From NCBI RefSeq assembly GCF_018070575.1, contig NZ_JAGPXN010000006.1, positions 1 through 64,000 of the forward strand: 64,000 bases of DNA. The letters run 5' to 3'. This stretch comes from Micromonospora sp. C31 (GTDB lineage Bacteria > Actinomycetota > Actinomycetes > Mycobacteriales > Micromonosporaceae). Below the pieces are notes generated by a model that did not search any database, had not been told where the DNA came from, and was given only the letters and a program-made list of their open reading frames with translations. Below are positions 51,489 to 61,627 of the stretch, in pieces; the first letter of the stretch is position 1, and the number at the start of each line of letters is the position of its first letter. Position numbers and translations under genes: made by a program.

Positions 51489-52499
51489 ATGAGCCACGAG
51501 ACACCGGCGACGGACCGTCCGCTGACCACCGCACTCGCGGAGGCCGCCGCGACGGCCGGGCACGCCCCGTCGGTGCACAACAGCCAACCGTGGCGGTGGC
51601 GGGTCATGCCGGACGCGCTCGAGCTGCGGGTGGCCCGCGATCCCCGGCTGACGGCCACCGACCCGGAGGGCCGGCTGGTGGCGTACAGCTGCGGGGCGGC
51701 GCTGCACCACGCGCGGGTCGCGCTGACCGCGGAGGGCTGGACCGCCGTGGTGGAGCGGACGCCCGACCCGACCGACGGGGACCTGCTGGCCCGGCTGACC
51801 GGGCTGGCCCGCGCGCAGGCCGACCCGGGAGCCATGCGCCTGGTGCAGTGCATGCAGGTGCGGCACACCGACCGGCGCCCGGTCAGCGACGAGCCGGTGC
51901 CGACCGCCGCGCTCGGGGAGATCGCCTCGGCGGTCGCCGCCGAGGGCTGCCAGCTCCAGTTCCTCGACCGCGACAACGTCCTGGAGCTGGCCGCCGCGGC
52001 CGGGCACGCCGCGTCGGTCGAGGCGAAGGACGCGCAGCTGCGCGAGGAGTTGGAGTACTGGACGAGCCGCAGCGGCACCGGCACCGGTCTCCCGCCGGAG
52101 GTGCTGCCCGCGGCGGCGCCCCGGACCACCGTGCCGGCCCGCGACTTCGGCCGCCCCGGCACGCTGCCGATCGGGCCCGGGCACGACCGGGCCGCCGTGT
52201 ACGGGGTGCTCTACGGCGACGAGGACGAGCCGGACAGCTGGCTGCGCGCCGGCGAGGCGCTCTCGGCCGCCTGGCTGACCGCGACCCGGCTCGGCGTCTC
52301 CGTGGTGCCGCTGAGCGGGGTGGTGGAGGTCGCGGGCACCCGGCAGACGCTGCGCGGGCTGCTCGCCGGCCTCGGCCACCCGTACCTCGTGATCCGGCTG
52401 GGGCTCGCGGACCCGGCACACGCCGGCCCGCCGCACACCCCGCGCCTGGACGTCGCGCAGGTGGTCGACACCTCGGCGGTGCGCTCCACGGACGCGTAG
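51489..52499 (+). CDS. Acg-family nitroreductase-like protein
   Basis: The 336-residue protein has the Acg signature GHAPSVHNSQPWRWRV near residue 30, then SCGAALHHARVALTAEGW, MQVRHTDRRPVSDEPVP and a C-terminal GVSVVPLSGVVEVAGTRQTL, then LGHPYLVIRLGLA. This flavin-fold family occurs in tandem nitroreductase-like halves and is DosR-controlled in mycobacteria, where it may bind or sequester FMN. ATG 51489 follows GGAAAGG. It lies next to the DevS-like kinase. Confidence 0.88.
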   Translation: MSHETPATDRPLTTALAEAAATAGHAPSVHNSQPWRWRVMPDALELRVARDPRLTATDPEGRLVAYSCGAALHHARVALTAEGWTAVVERTPDPTDGDLLARLTGLARAQADPGAMRLVQCMQVRHTDRRPVSDEPVPTAALGEIASAVAAEGCQLQFLDRDNVLELAAAAGHAASVEAKDAQLREELEYWTSRSGTGTGLPPEVLPAAAPRTTVPARDFGRPGTLPIGPGHDRAAVYGVLYGDEDEPDSWLRAGEALSAAWLTATRLGVSVVPLSGVVEVAGTRQTLRGLLAGLGHPYLVIRLGLADPAHAGPPHTPRLDVAQVVDTSAVRSTDA

Positions 52500-54272
<1,773 letters not shown>

Positions 54273-54315
54273 CCCCCCGGGTGTCCAGGGAGTCGTACCG
54301 AGCGTCAGGCGGGCG

Positions 54316-54954
54316 TCAGGGGGTCTTGCCGAGGAGGCGGGTGGCGAGGACGGCCGCCTGGGTGCGGCGTTCCAGGCCCAGCTTGGCCAGGACGCTGGAG
54401 ACGTAGTTCTTCACCGTCTTCTCGGCGAGGAACATCTTGCCGGCGATCTCCCGGTTGGTCAGGCCCTCGGCCACGTACTCCAGGATCCGCCGCTCCTGCT
54501 CGGTGAGCGACTTCAGCTCGCGCGGCTGCTCGACGCCACTGCGGATGCGCTCCAGCACCCGGGTGGTGATCGCCGGGTCCAGCAGCGACTGCCCGGCCGC
54601 CACCCGGCGCACCGCGTCGACCAGGTCCGTGCCGCGGATCTGCTTCAGCACGTAACCGGACGCGCCGGCCATGATCGCCGCGAAGAGCGCCTCGTCGTCC
54701 TCGTACGAGGTGAGGATCAGTCCCTTGATCGAGGAGTCCACGGCCCGGACGTCCCGGCACACGTCGATGCCGTTGCCGTCGGGCAGCCGCGCGTCGAGGA
54801 TCGCCACGTCCGGCCGCAGGGCCGGGATACGTCGGGCCGCCTCCTGTGCGAGGCCGGACTCGCCGACCACCTCGATGTCCCCGCTGCTCTCCAGCAGGTC
54901 GGCCAGGCCACGACGGACGACCTCGTGGTCGTCGAGCAGGAACACGCGGATCAT
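54316..54954 (-). CDS. devR: DevR/DosR-like response regulator
   Basis: The 212-residue NarL-type regulator has acidic pair DDHE (8-11), phospho-Asp in VAILDARLPDGNGIDVCRDV and Lys in SGYVLKQIRG. The LuxR helix-turn-helix (residues 148-205), LTEQERRILEYVAEGLTNRE then IAGKMFLAEKTVKNYVSSVL and AKLGLERRTQAAV, is nearly that of mycobacterial DevR. It should bind GGGAC-type palindromes and switch on dormancy genes. It is transcribed towards devS, not in one operon with it as in mycobacteria. Confidence 0.92.
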   Translation of the reverse strand: MIRVFLLDDHEVVRRGLADLLESSGDIEVVGESGLAQEAARRIPALRPDVAILDARLPDGNGIDVCRDVRAVDSSIKGLILTSYEDDEALFAAIMAGASGYVLKQIRGTDLVDAVRRVAAGQSLLDPAITTRVLERIRSGVEQPRELKSLTEQERRILEYVAEGLTNREIAGKMFLAEKTVKNYVSSVLAKLGLERRTQAAVLATRLLGKTP

Positions 54955-55032
54955 CCCTCGTTTCTACCCGCCGGCCACCGCTTTCCACACGGGTCGAAGG
55001 TCCCGAACCCGCAACACCGGCGCCACCGGAGG

Positions 55033-55090
55033 GTCGTGACCGACCCGACGGCGACGGGCCCGTCGTGACCGACCCGACGGCGACGGGGCC
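55033..55090. repeat. 29-bp tandem duplication upstream of second Acg gene
   Basis: GTCGTGACCGACCCGACGGC and nine following bases occur twice in direct tandem (55033-55061 and 55062-55090) in the devR-acg gap. It is a short local duplication with no coding effect. Confidence 0.75.
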
Positions 55091-55108
55091 GGTCGGGCCC
55101 GGTGGGAC

Positions 55109-55122
55109 GGGACGTCCGGCCC
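55109..55122 (+). promoter_or_regulatory. DosR-box-like site before second Acg gene
   Basis: GGGACGTCCGGCCC, followed by T, has the same GGGAC-N4-GGCCCT form as the site before phosphoketolase and lies 80 bp before the start codon. Confidence 0.45.
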
Positions 55123-55201
55123 TGCCCGGGTGCAGCCGCCGTGACGCACCGTGGATACGTACCACCCCCGGCGCACGACCTGCCACGGAAGGAGCACGAC
55201 C

Positions 55202-56176
55202 ATGGACACCGGCTTCACCGTCGAGCAGCTACGGGCCGCCGCCACCGACGCCGTCCGCGCGCCGTCGCTGCACAACACCCAGCCGTGGCGGTTCCGGCTG
55301 CGCGACGGCGGCATCGAGGTACTGGCCGACCCGCAGCGGCGGCTGCCCGCCACCGACCCCAACGGGTGGGGAGTCCGGATCGCCTGCGGGGCGGCACTGT
55401 TCAACCTGCGGCTCGCCCTGGCCGTGGCCGGCACCCCGGCGACGGTCCGGCTGCGCCCCTGTCCAGCCGAGCCGGACGTGGTCGCCCGGCTGGTCCCGGA
55501 CGTGCCGCGCCGCCCCACGCCCGCCGAGCAGGCCCTGCACGGAGCCATCCCCCGCCGGTTCAGCAACCGCGCGCCGTTCTGGCCCGACCCGGTGCCCGCC
55601 GACGCCCGCTGGCGGCTCGCCGAGGCGGCCCGCGCCGAGCAGTGCTGGCTGGAACTGCTGGTCGGCGTGAGCGCCGTGAACGCGTTCGCCGAGATCGCCC
55701 GCAGCGCCCACCGGGTGCTGGAGCGCAGCCCGGAGTACCGGGCCGAGCACCAGGAGTGGGTACGCGCCACGCCCGCCCCGGACGGCATCCCGGCCGCGTC
55801 CGGCGGCCCGCTGGGCGAGCCGCAGGACCTGCTGCCCTCCCGGGGCTTCGGCGGCCTCAACCGGGCCCCCGGGCGGGACTTCGAACCGGAGCCGCTGGTC
55901 GCGGTGCTCGGCTCGCCGGGCAACACGGCGGTCGACCAGGTCGTCGCCGGGCAGGCGTTGCAGCGGGTGCTGCTGGCCGCGACGGACTCGGGGCTGGCGG
56001 TGTCGATGCTGTCCCAGCCGATCGAGGTGCCCTCGGCGCGGGAGCAGCTGCGGCTGTCGCTGGGGCGGTTCGGCACGCCGCAGATGGTGATGCGTGTCGG
56101 CTACGGCCAGCCGGGCTGGCCGACCCCGCGCCGCGAGGTGGACGAGGTGCTCGAACTGCCGGTCGCCCGGTCCTGA
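55202..56176 (+). CDS. Acg-family nitroreductase-like protein
   Basis: The 324-residue protein is a paralogue of the 51489 gene. It has VRAPSLHNTQPWRFRLRDGG near residue 20, DPNGWGVRIACGAALFNLRL, PRRFSNRAPFWPDPVP and a C-terminal QALQRVLLAATDSGLAVSML, then LGRFGTPQMVMRVGYG. RBS GGAAGGAG precedes ATG 55202. Two Acg paralogues around devR/devS match the gene content of mycobacterial dormancy loci. Whether it binds FMN or reduces a nitro compound is unknown. Confidence 0.88.
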   Translation: MDTGFTVEQLRAAATDAVRAPSLHNTQPWRFRLRDGGIEVLADPQRRLPATDPNGWGVRIACGAALFNLRLALAVAGTPATVRLRPCPAEPDVVARLVPDVPRRPTPAEQALHGAIPRRFSNRAPFWPDPVPADARWRLAEAARAEQCWLELLVGVSAVNAFAEIARSAHRVLERSPEYRAEHQEWVRATPAPDGIPAASGGPLGEPQDLLPSRGFGGLNRAPGRDFEPEPLVAVLGSPGNTAVDQVVAGQALQRVLLAATDSGLAVSMLSQPIEVPSAREQLRLSLGRFGTPQMVMRVGYGQPGWPTPRREVDEVLELPVARS

Positions 56177-56213
56177 CCGGCAGCGGGTCGGGCGTGCGCC
56201 ACGTCCGACCGGC

Positions 56214-57224
56214 TCAGGCGTGCGCCGCGTCCGTCGCGGAGAGCAGCGCCGACTCCCGGTCGGGGTCCAGCCCGACCGGGGCGCGCTGCGGGCGTCCCGC
56301 CCGGGGCGGGACCGCGCCGACCTCCCGCAGCCACGACCAGGTGTCGGCGACCGTCTCGGCCACCGGGCGGCAGGTCAGTCCGGCCGCGTACGCCCGCTCG
56401 ACACCGCGCTCCTGCAACCAGCGGTACTCGTGCCCGGCCGGGATCCAGATCGGCAGGTCGTTCCACGGCTCCACCCCGGCGGCCAGGATCGGCTCCGGGT
56501 CGGTCCAGCACAGCCGGGCTCCGGCGCCCGTGGCCACGACGCAGGCGTCCAGCAGTTCCCCCATCGTCGCGTGCCCGGGGCGGCTCACCACGTTGAACGT
56601 CCCGCCCGGGCGCACCGCGCCCCGGTCCAGCAGCCAGCCCGCCAGGTCCCGCACGTCGACGTACTGCACCGGCAGGTCGACCGGTCCCGGCGCCAGCACG
56701 TCCCCGCCCCGCGCGATGCGCGTCAGCCACCAGGGCAGCCGGCCGATGTCCTCCCCCGGCCCGAGGATCAGCCCGGCCCGGGCGATCAGCGCCCGCTCGC
56801 CGAACGTCTCCCGCACGGCCCGCTCGGCGCCCGCCTTGTTGGCCGCGTAGTCGCCGTCGTCCGCGTCCGGTTCCGCGTCCACCACGGGTGCCTCCTCGCC
56901 CACGCCGGGGGCGGCGGGCGTCGCGTAGACCGAGCCGCTGGAGACGTAGACGTACCGGTCGACCCGGTCGGCCAGCGCGCGGGCGGCGTCGAGTGCCGCG
57001 CGGGGCGCGCCGTCCCAGGTGTCGACCACCAGGTCCCACTCGCCGTCCGCGAGCGCCGTCAGACCGTCGGGCGCGGTCCGGTCACCCCGCAACCGGTGTA
57101 CGCCCCACGGCGCCGCGCCGTGCAGCCACCGGTTGAACACGGTCACCGCCCAGCCCCGACGTACCGCCTCGGCGACCGTCGCGCCGCCCACGAATCCCGT
57201 TCCGCCCAGCACCAGCAGCCTCAT
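56214..57224 (-). CDS. NAD-dependent epimerase/dehydratase-family protein
   Basis: The 336-residue extended SDR opens LLVLGGTGFVGGATVAEAVR (GxxGxxG) with VTVFNRW, then VSSGSVYATPAAPG and DYAANKAGAERAVRE. The catalytic YxxxK is Y-A-A-N-K. The C-terminal region (PVQYVDVRDLAGWLLDRGAV, then GTFNVVSRPGHATMGELL) resembles reductases related to isoflavone reductase or RNA-binding CSP41 types. The substrate is unknown. It converges with the second Acg gene. Confidence 0.88.
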   Translation of the reverse strand: MRLLVLGGTGFVGGATVAEAVRRGWAVTVFNRWLHGAAPWGVHRLRGDRTAPDGLTALADGEWDLVVDTWDGAPRAALDAARALADRVDRYVYVSSGSVYATPAAPGVGEEAPVVDAEPDADDGDYAANKAGAERAVRETFGERALIARAGLILGPGEDIGRLPWWLTRIARGGDVLAPGPVDLPVQYVDVRDLAGWLLDRGAVRPGGTFNVVSRPGHATMGELLDACVVATGAGARLCWTDPEPILAAGVEPWNDLPIWIPAGHEYRWLQERGVERAYAAGLTCRPVAETVADTWSWLREVGAVPPRAGRPQRAPVGLDPDRESALLSATDAAHA

Positions 57225-57428
57225 GCGCTCCACTGTGCCGGCCGCGGGCGGCGGGGCGGTGCCGTGTTCACCGTCGGCGGATCTGCCCACGGCAGAACCC
57301 ACGGCCGGCAGGACGGATCCTGGCGTGTTCGTGGTGGGGTTGGGCGGTTCGCGAATGCTCGCCCGCCTGGTCAGGCCGTTGCCGGGTCGCTCCCGCTCGC
57401 TGGAATAGCGCCCGCGGGGCGGAAGTCG

Positions 57429-57503
57429 TGGTGGGCGATACTGGGTTTGAACCAGTGACCTCTTCCGTGTCAAGGAAGCGCGCTCCCACTGCGCCAATCG
57501 CCC
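57429..57503 (-). tRNA. tRNA-Val(GAC), copy 1
   Basis: The minus strand gives acceptor GGGCGAT/ATCGCCC, anticodon stem CTTCC/GGAAG with loop TTGACAC (anticodon GAC), T-loop TTCAAAC and encoded CCA at 57431-57429. Identical in sequence to 58252-58326. Confidence 0.96.
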
Positions 57504-57551
57504 GGGGTGACCGCCCGGTCCGGCAGGCCGGACCACGAGGGGCGGATCGCG

Positions 57552-57624
57552 AGCGGACGACGGGATTCGAACCCGCGACCCTCACCTTGGCAAGGTGATG
57601 CGCTACCAGCTGCGCTACGTCCGC
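57552..57624 (-). tRNA. tRNA-Gly(GCC), copy 1
   Basis: Acceptor GCGGACG/CGTCCGC, anticodon stem TCACC/GGTGA with loop TTGCCAA (anticodon GCC), T-loop TTCGAAT. CCA is not encoded. Identical to 58445-58517. It is transcribed before tRNA-Val copy 1, probably as one unit. Confidence 0.96.
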
Positions 57625-57786
57625 GTGCCGCCGGTGTTCGTCGGCGACGGGGGAAACTCTACCCGACGGCAAGATCGCCTGACACGCCACCCCGCCGGGG
57701 CCCGGCCAGTCGATGATTGCGCTGCTCACACGCGGGGTACTGACGTCCATCGACAGCACACCACATCCCCTACCAAGGAGGCTGTC

Positions 57787-58026
57787 GTGGGTATCGGCAC
57801 CAGCATCTTCCTGATCGCGCTCGGCGCGATCCTCACCTTCGCGCTCGACGCGAGCGTCGGCGGCATCAACCTCGACGTCGTGGGGTGGATCCTGATGGCC
57901 GCCGGCGTGCTCGGCCTCATCATGACCACGCTCGTCCGGGGGCGCCGTCGCCGGGTGGTCAGTACGACCGAGCCGGTCGAGTACCGGCGGGTCGAGGAGC
58001 GTCGAGACGTCGCCCCGCCGCTCTGA
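57787..58026 (+). CDS. DUF6458-type small membrane protein
   Basis: The 79-residue protein starts at GTG 57787 with AAGGAGG 6 nt upstream. It begins GIGTSIFLIALGAILTFALD, then VGGINLDVVGWILMAAGVLG, giving two membrane spans and a basic tail (RGRRRRVVSTTEPVEYRRVE). The sequence fits the small actinobacterial DUF6458 family, of unknown function. It lies on the plus strand between two minus-strand tRNA groups. Confidence 0.82.
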   Translation: MGIGTSIFLIALGAILTFALDASVGGINLDVVGWILMAAGVLGLIMTTLVRGRRRRVVSTTEPVEYRRVEERRDVAPPL

Positions 58027-58214
58027 CACCGGTCTGCGCGGCCGCCGGAGCTGAACGGTCGCGCAGCACACGGCCGACGTGCCGGTCACCCGGGGGGGGT
58101 GGCCGGCACGTCGCGTCCGCGCAGCCCGTACGACCGCCCCGGCAACGGTCGGCGGCGGGTGACCGCAGGTCCTGCCCCCGGGCGCGACACGGGCCCGGGT
58201 TGCGTGTGGAACGG

Positions 58215-58248
58215 CGAAGGCCCGTCACCGGGTGGTGACGGGCCTTCG
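58215..58248 (-). terminator. Terminator of the Gly-Cys-Val tRNA operon
   Basis: CGAAGGCCCGTCACC and GGTGACGGGCCTTCG form a perfect 15-bp stem with a GGGT loop, 3 bp past the tRNA-Val 3' end on the minus strand. It is similar in sequence to the hairpins beside tRNA-Val(CAC). Confidence 0.82.
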
Positions 58249-58251
58249 TGC

Positions 58252-58326
58252 TGGTGGGCGATACTGGGTTTGAACCAGTGACCTCTTCCGTGTCAAGGAA
58301 GCGCGCTCCCACTGCGCCAATCGCCC
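58252..58326 (-). tRNA. tRNA-Val(GAC), copy 2
   Basis: Same cloverleaf and anticodon GAC as copy 1, with CCA encoded at 58254-58252. It is last in the order Gly-Cys-Val on the minus strand and is followed by a strong terminator. Confidence 0.96.
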
Positions 58327-58339
58327 TCGCTTGTTACCG

Positions 58340-58410
58340 AGGTGGGGACGGGATTTGAACCCGCGTACACGGCTTTGCAGGCCGTTGCCTCGCCTCTCGG
58401 CCACCCCACC
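58340..58410 (-). tRNA. tRNA-Cys(GCA)
   Basis: Acceptor GGTGGGG/CCCCACC, anticodon stem ACGGC/GCCGT with loop CTGCAAA (anticodon GCA), T-loop TTCAAAT. The 71-nt length fits actinobacterial tRNA-Cys. CCA is not encoded. Confidence 0.96.
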
Positions 58411-58444
58411 GAGGTTGCCCCCGTCATGCGTGGCGGCAGCTCCG

Positions 58445-58517
58445 AGCGGACGACGGGATTCGAACCCGCGACCCTCACCTTGGCAAGGTGATGCGCTACC
58501 AGCTGCGCTACGTCCGC
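58445..58517 (-). tRNA. tRNA-Gly(GCC), copy 2
   Basis: Identical in sequence to 57552-57624, with anticodon GCC. It is first in the Gly-Cys-Val transcription unit. Confidence 0.96.
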
Positions 58518-58917
58518 TTGTCTCCGGCGTTAACCGGTGACGGGTGAGAACTTTAGCCGAGCCGGCGAGCGGTTGCCAAATCGGGGTGACTTCCGGCGCG
58601 TCCGACCGGAGTTGGCCGCCACCACCGGCGAGGGAGGGGTGACGGTCCACCCACGCCCTCGCCTTCCTAGGAGGATGGGCTGGGCTCGCTCCGACCGGTC
58701 GGCAGCCGCCCGGATGGGCCGGTCACGGCGGATCGACGGTCGCCTGGATCGGCCGGTCACGGCGGCGCGGGCCTCGAAGCGTTCGCGGCCCGCAGCACGG
58801 GAGGGTCGTCGCGACCCGCCGGGCGCGACCAGAACTGTCCGGCTTCCGACGGTAACGGGGCGGACGGGCCGCACTCCGTAACTGCTCGTGTTCGATCTAA
58901 TGGGCTACGGTAACGGC
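58518..58917. other. Promoter region, tRNA operon / TetR gene
   Basis: No gene is supported. A 20-bp direct repeat (58712-58731 and 58746-58765, one mismatch, 34 bp apart) with the shared core CGGCCGGTCACGGCGG or near it is present. The tRNA promoter should lie near 58520-58570, but no clear pair was identified. Confidence 0.4.
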
Positions 58918-59520
58918 GTGACGAGACGTGCGGCCGAGATCCGCCTGGATGCCCTGCTGCGCACGGCCTGTGACGTGATCGTGGAGCGCGGTCTGGCCAA
59001 CACCCGCACGGCCGACGTGGCGCAGGCCGCCGGGGTGAGCCAGGCGCTGGTCTTCTACCACTTCGCCACCAAGGACCGGCTGCTCGCGCAGGCGTTCGCG
59101 TACGCCGTGGAGCAGGACCTGGCCCGGCTGGACGCGGTGATGCGATCCAACGCCCCGCCGCTGACCAAGCTCCGCCGGATCGTGCGGCTCTACACCCCGG
59201 CGGGCCGGGCGACGTCCTGGGCGATGTGGATCGACGGCTGGGCGGAGTCGCTGCGCACCCCGGAACTGGAGAAGGTCTCCCGGCGGCTCGACCTGCGCTG
59301 GCGGGAGGACCTGGCGACGGTCATCTCGGACGGAGTCCGCGAGGGCACCTTCGAGTGCGCCGACCCGGCCGGGGCGGCGTGGCGGATCAGCGCGGTGGTC
59401 GACGGGCTGGCGGTGCAGCTCGCGGTGCACGAGCGGGTCATCTCCCGTCGGCAGTTCGCCGAGTGGGTACGCCTGCTCACCGCCCGCGAGCTGGGGCTGG
59501 ACCCGGCGCAGCTCGACTGA
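58918..59520 (+). CDS. TetR-family transcriptional regulator
   Basis: The 200-residue protein has the TetR helix-turn-helix in residues 8-55: IRLDALLRTACDVIVERGLA then TRTADVAQAAGVSQALVFYH and FATKDRLL. The C-terminal ligand domain (YTPAGRATSWAMWIDGWAES, ending AAWRISAVVDGLAVQLAVHE) resembles BetI-like regulators with a TetR_C_6 fold. GTG 58918 gives the typical start TRRAAEIRLD; ATG 58900 and GTG 58888 are in-frame alternatives. The target is unknown; alkB, 2.5 kb away with a palindrome in its promoter, is one candidate. Confidence 0.87.
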   Translation: MTRRAAEIRLDALLRTACDVIVERGLANTRTADVAQAAGVSQALVFYHFATKDRLLAQAFAYAVEQDLARLDAVMRSNAPPLTKLRRIVRLYTPAGRATSWAMWIDGWAESLRTPELEKVSRRLDLRWREDLATVISDGVREGTFECADPAGAAWRISAVVDGLAVQLAVHERVISRRQFAEWVRLLTARELGLDPAQLD

Positions 59521-59601
59521 ACGGGCGAGCCCCGCGCCCGCTCCGCCGCAAAGCCGGGCAAAACGGCTCGGCTGTCCAGGGCAGCCGGAACAATCGTCGG
59601 C

Positions 59602-60177
59602 ATGGACCCGCTGGAGACGTACCGCCGCAGCCTGGCCGAGTTCACCGACCGGGTGGAGCAGGTCGGCCCCGGCCAGTGGTCGGAACCGACCCCGTGCCCC
59701 GGCTGGGACGTCCGGACGCTGGTCAACCACGTCGTGAGCGAGGACCGGTGGAGCGTCCCGCTGCTCGCCGGGCGCACGATCGAGGAGGTCGGCGACCGCT
59801 ACGACGGCGACGTGCTCGGCCCGGACCCGGCCGGCGCGGCCCGGGAGGCGGCGGGGCAGGCCGAGCTGGCCTTCACCCACCCCGGGGCGCTGGAGCGCAC
59901 CGTCGCGCTCTCGTCGGGTCGGACCCCCGCCGACGAGTACCTGCACCAGTTGACCGCGGAGCACCTGATCCACGGCTGGGACCTTGCCGTGGCGGTCGGC
60001 GCCGACCCCCGGCTGGACACCGACGCGGTCGCCGCGTGCGCGCGGTGGTTCGGCCGGCGGATCGGCGACTACCAGCGGGGCCGGCTGGTCCGCCCGGAGG
60101 TCGACGTGCCGGCGCGGGCGGACGAGCAGGACCGCCTCGTCGCCGCCTTCGGCCGCGACCCCCACTGGACGCCCTGA
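59602..60177 (+). CDS. TIGR03086-type DinB/MDMPI-fold metal-binding protein
   Basis: The 191-residue protein has SEPTPCPGWDVRTLVNHVVSED, the N-terminal metal-binding His of mycothiol-dependent maleylpyruvate isomerase relatives. The second His motif is in YLHQLTAEHLIHGWDLAVAV. It ends with a small C-terminal domain. Relatives use mycothiol or bind metal; the substrate is unknown. ATG 59602 lies 81 bp after the TetR gene on the same strand. Confidence 0.87.
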   Translation: MDPLETYRRSLAEFTDRVEQVGPGQWSEPTPCPGWDVRTLVNHVVSEDRWSVPLLAGRTIEEVGDRYDGDVLGPDPAGAAREAAGQAELAFTHPGALERTVALSSGRTPADEYLHQLTAEHLIHGWDLAVAVGADPRLDTDAVAACARWFGRRIGDYQRGRLVRPEVDVPARADEQDRLVAAFGRDPHWTP

Positions 60178-60248
60178 AGGCCCTGGGCGCGACGCCGCCC
60201 CGGCGAGACGCCTGACCCCGGCCGCCGCGCGTCACCCGGGCGCGGCCG

Positions 60249-61421
60249 TCAGCCGGCGGCCGGGCCCTGGTGCTCCCGCAGCCGGCGCAGGGCCGGCGGG
60301 TGGACGTTGGCGAGCGTCAGGTCCCCGCCGTAGTGGGCGAGCACCCGGTGGTCCATCAGCCGGCGCCACAGCGGCGGTACCAACGCGGCCACCACCATCG
60401 TGGCGTAGCCGGCGGGCAGCTGCGGGGCGGACGCGAAGGTGCGCAACGTCTGGTAGCGGCGCAGCGGGTTGGCGTGGTGGTCGCTGTGCCGCTGGAGCTG
60501 GAAGAGGAAGACGTTGGTCACGCTGCGGTCGCTGTTCCAGCTGTGCCGGGGGTCGACCTTCTCGTAGCGTCCGGCGGGGGTGCGCCGCCGGGCCAACCCG
60601 TAGTGCTCCAGGTAGTTGACCGCCTCGAGCAGGGAGAACCCGACCACCGCCTGGAGCGCCAGGAACGGCAGCACGCCCGGGCCGAAGGCGACGGCCAGCG
60701 CCGTGTAGAGCGCGAGGGTCATCGCGATCGCGTTGAGCACGTCGTTGCGCCACGTCCACGGGCTACGGCCCCGCAGGCGGAACCGGGCCGCCTCCAGCCG
60801 CCACGCCGAGCGCAGGCCGCCCCCGACGGTACGCGGCCAGAACGCCCAGAAGCTCTCCCCCAGCCGGGCGCTGGCCGGGTCCTCGGGCGTGGCTACGCGG
60901 GTGTGGTGGCCCCGGTTGTGCTCGACGTGGAAGTGCCCGTACGCGGCCGGCGCGAGGGCCACCTTGGACAGCCAGCGCTCCACCGCCTCCCGCTTGTGGC
61001 CCAGCTCGTGGGCGGTGTTGATGGCGATGCCGTCGACCACCCCGATCGTGACGACCAGGCCGGCCGCGCCCACCACCGTCAGCCCGCCCCGCGTCCAGAC
61101 CACGCAGCAGAGCACCAGGGCCGTGTACTGGGCGGGCAGGTAGAGGTAGGTCAGCCAGCGGTAGTAGCCGTCGGCGGCCAGCCGGGGCACCGCCTCGTCA
61201 GGCGGGTTGCGCCGGTCCTCGCCGACCATCAGGTCGAGCACCGGGATCAGGACGAACACGACGGCGGGGGTGAGCCACCAGGCCCACGCGTCGCCGGTGG
61301 CCCGCCAGGTCGCCCAGCCGACGAACGGCAGTGCGGGGACGAGCAGCGCCAGCGGCCACCACGGCCGGCGGGCGTCCCGCCACCCGGCGGCGGTTGCTGT
61401 CGCTGCGGGGTCGAGGGACAT
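60249..61421 (-). CDS. alkB: Alkane 1-monooxygenase (AlkB)
   Basis: The 390-residue membrane di-iron hydroxylase has six spans and all histidine boxes: HELGHK (138-143), EHNRGHHT (167-174) and HSDHHAN (312-318), plus NYLEHYGLAR (269-278). It oxidises the terminal carbon of alkanes using electrons from rubredoxin; no rubredoxin gene follows it here, so one must be encoded elsewhere. ATG 61421 has a family-typical start. Its promoter region contains GACAA-N5-TTGTC. Confidence 0.93.
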   Translation of the reverse strand: MSLDPAATATAAGWRDARRPWWPLALLVPALPFVGWATWRATGDAWAWWLTPAVVFVLIPVLDLMVGEDRRNPPDEAVPRLAADGYYRWLTYLYLPAQYTALVLCCVVWTRGGLTVVGAAGLVVTIGVVDGIAINTAHELGHKREAVERWLSKVALAPAAYGHFHVEHNRGHHTRVATPEDPASARLGESFWAFWPRTVGGGLRSAWRLEAARFRLRGRSPWTWRNDVLNAIAMTLALYTALAVAFGPGVLPFLALQAVVGFSLLEAVNYLEHYGLARRRTPAGRYEKVDPRHSWNSDRSVTNVFLFQLQRHSDHHANPLRRYQTLRTFASAPQLPAGYATMVVAALVPPLWRRLMDHRVLAHYGGDLTLANVHPPALRRLREHQGPAAG

Positions 61422-61483
61422 GGTCGACCTCCGATCTGTCGCGGTCCTCCCCTGACTGTGGCACCCGTCTCCGACCTTTACAA

Positions 61484-61498
61484 GACAATGTTTTTGTC
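61484..61498. promoter_or_regulatory. Inverted repeat in the alkB promoter region
   Basis: GACAA-TGTTT-TTGTC (61484-61498) lies 63 bp before the alkB start in an AT-rich island unusual for this DNA; on the minus strand TTGACA covers 61500-61495. It is a plausible operator for a TetR-type regulator controlling alkB. Confidence 0.45.
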
Positions 61499-61627
61499 AA
61501 CTGGTGCGGGGAGTGGCCCGTCGTGAAGCGGGTGAACGTCAGCGCCATGCTGCGCCCGGCGGGCGGGATGGCGGCGGTCGGGGTGGCGGCGGTCGGCGGG
61601 TTCGGGCGGCGGGGGACAATCGCCGAC

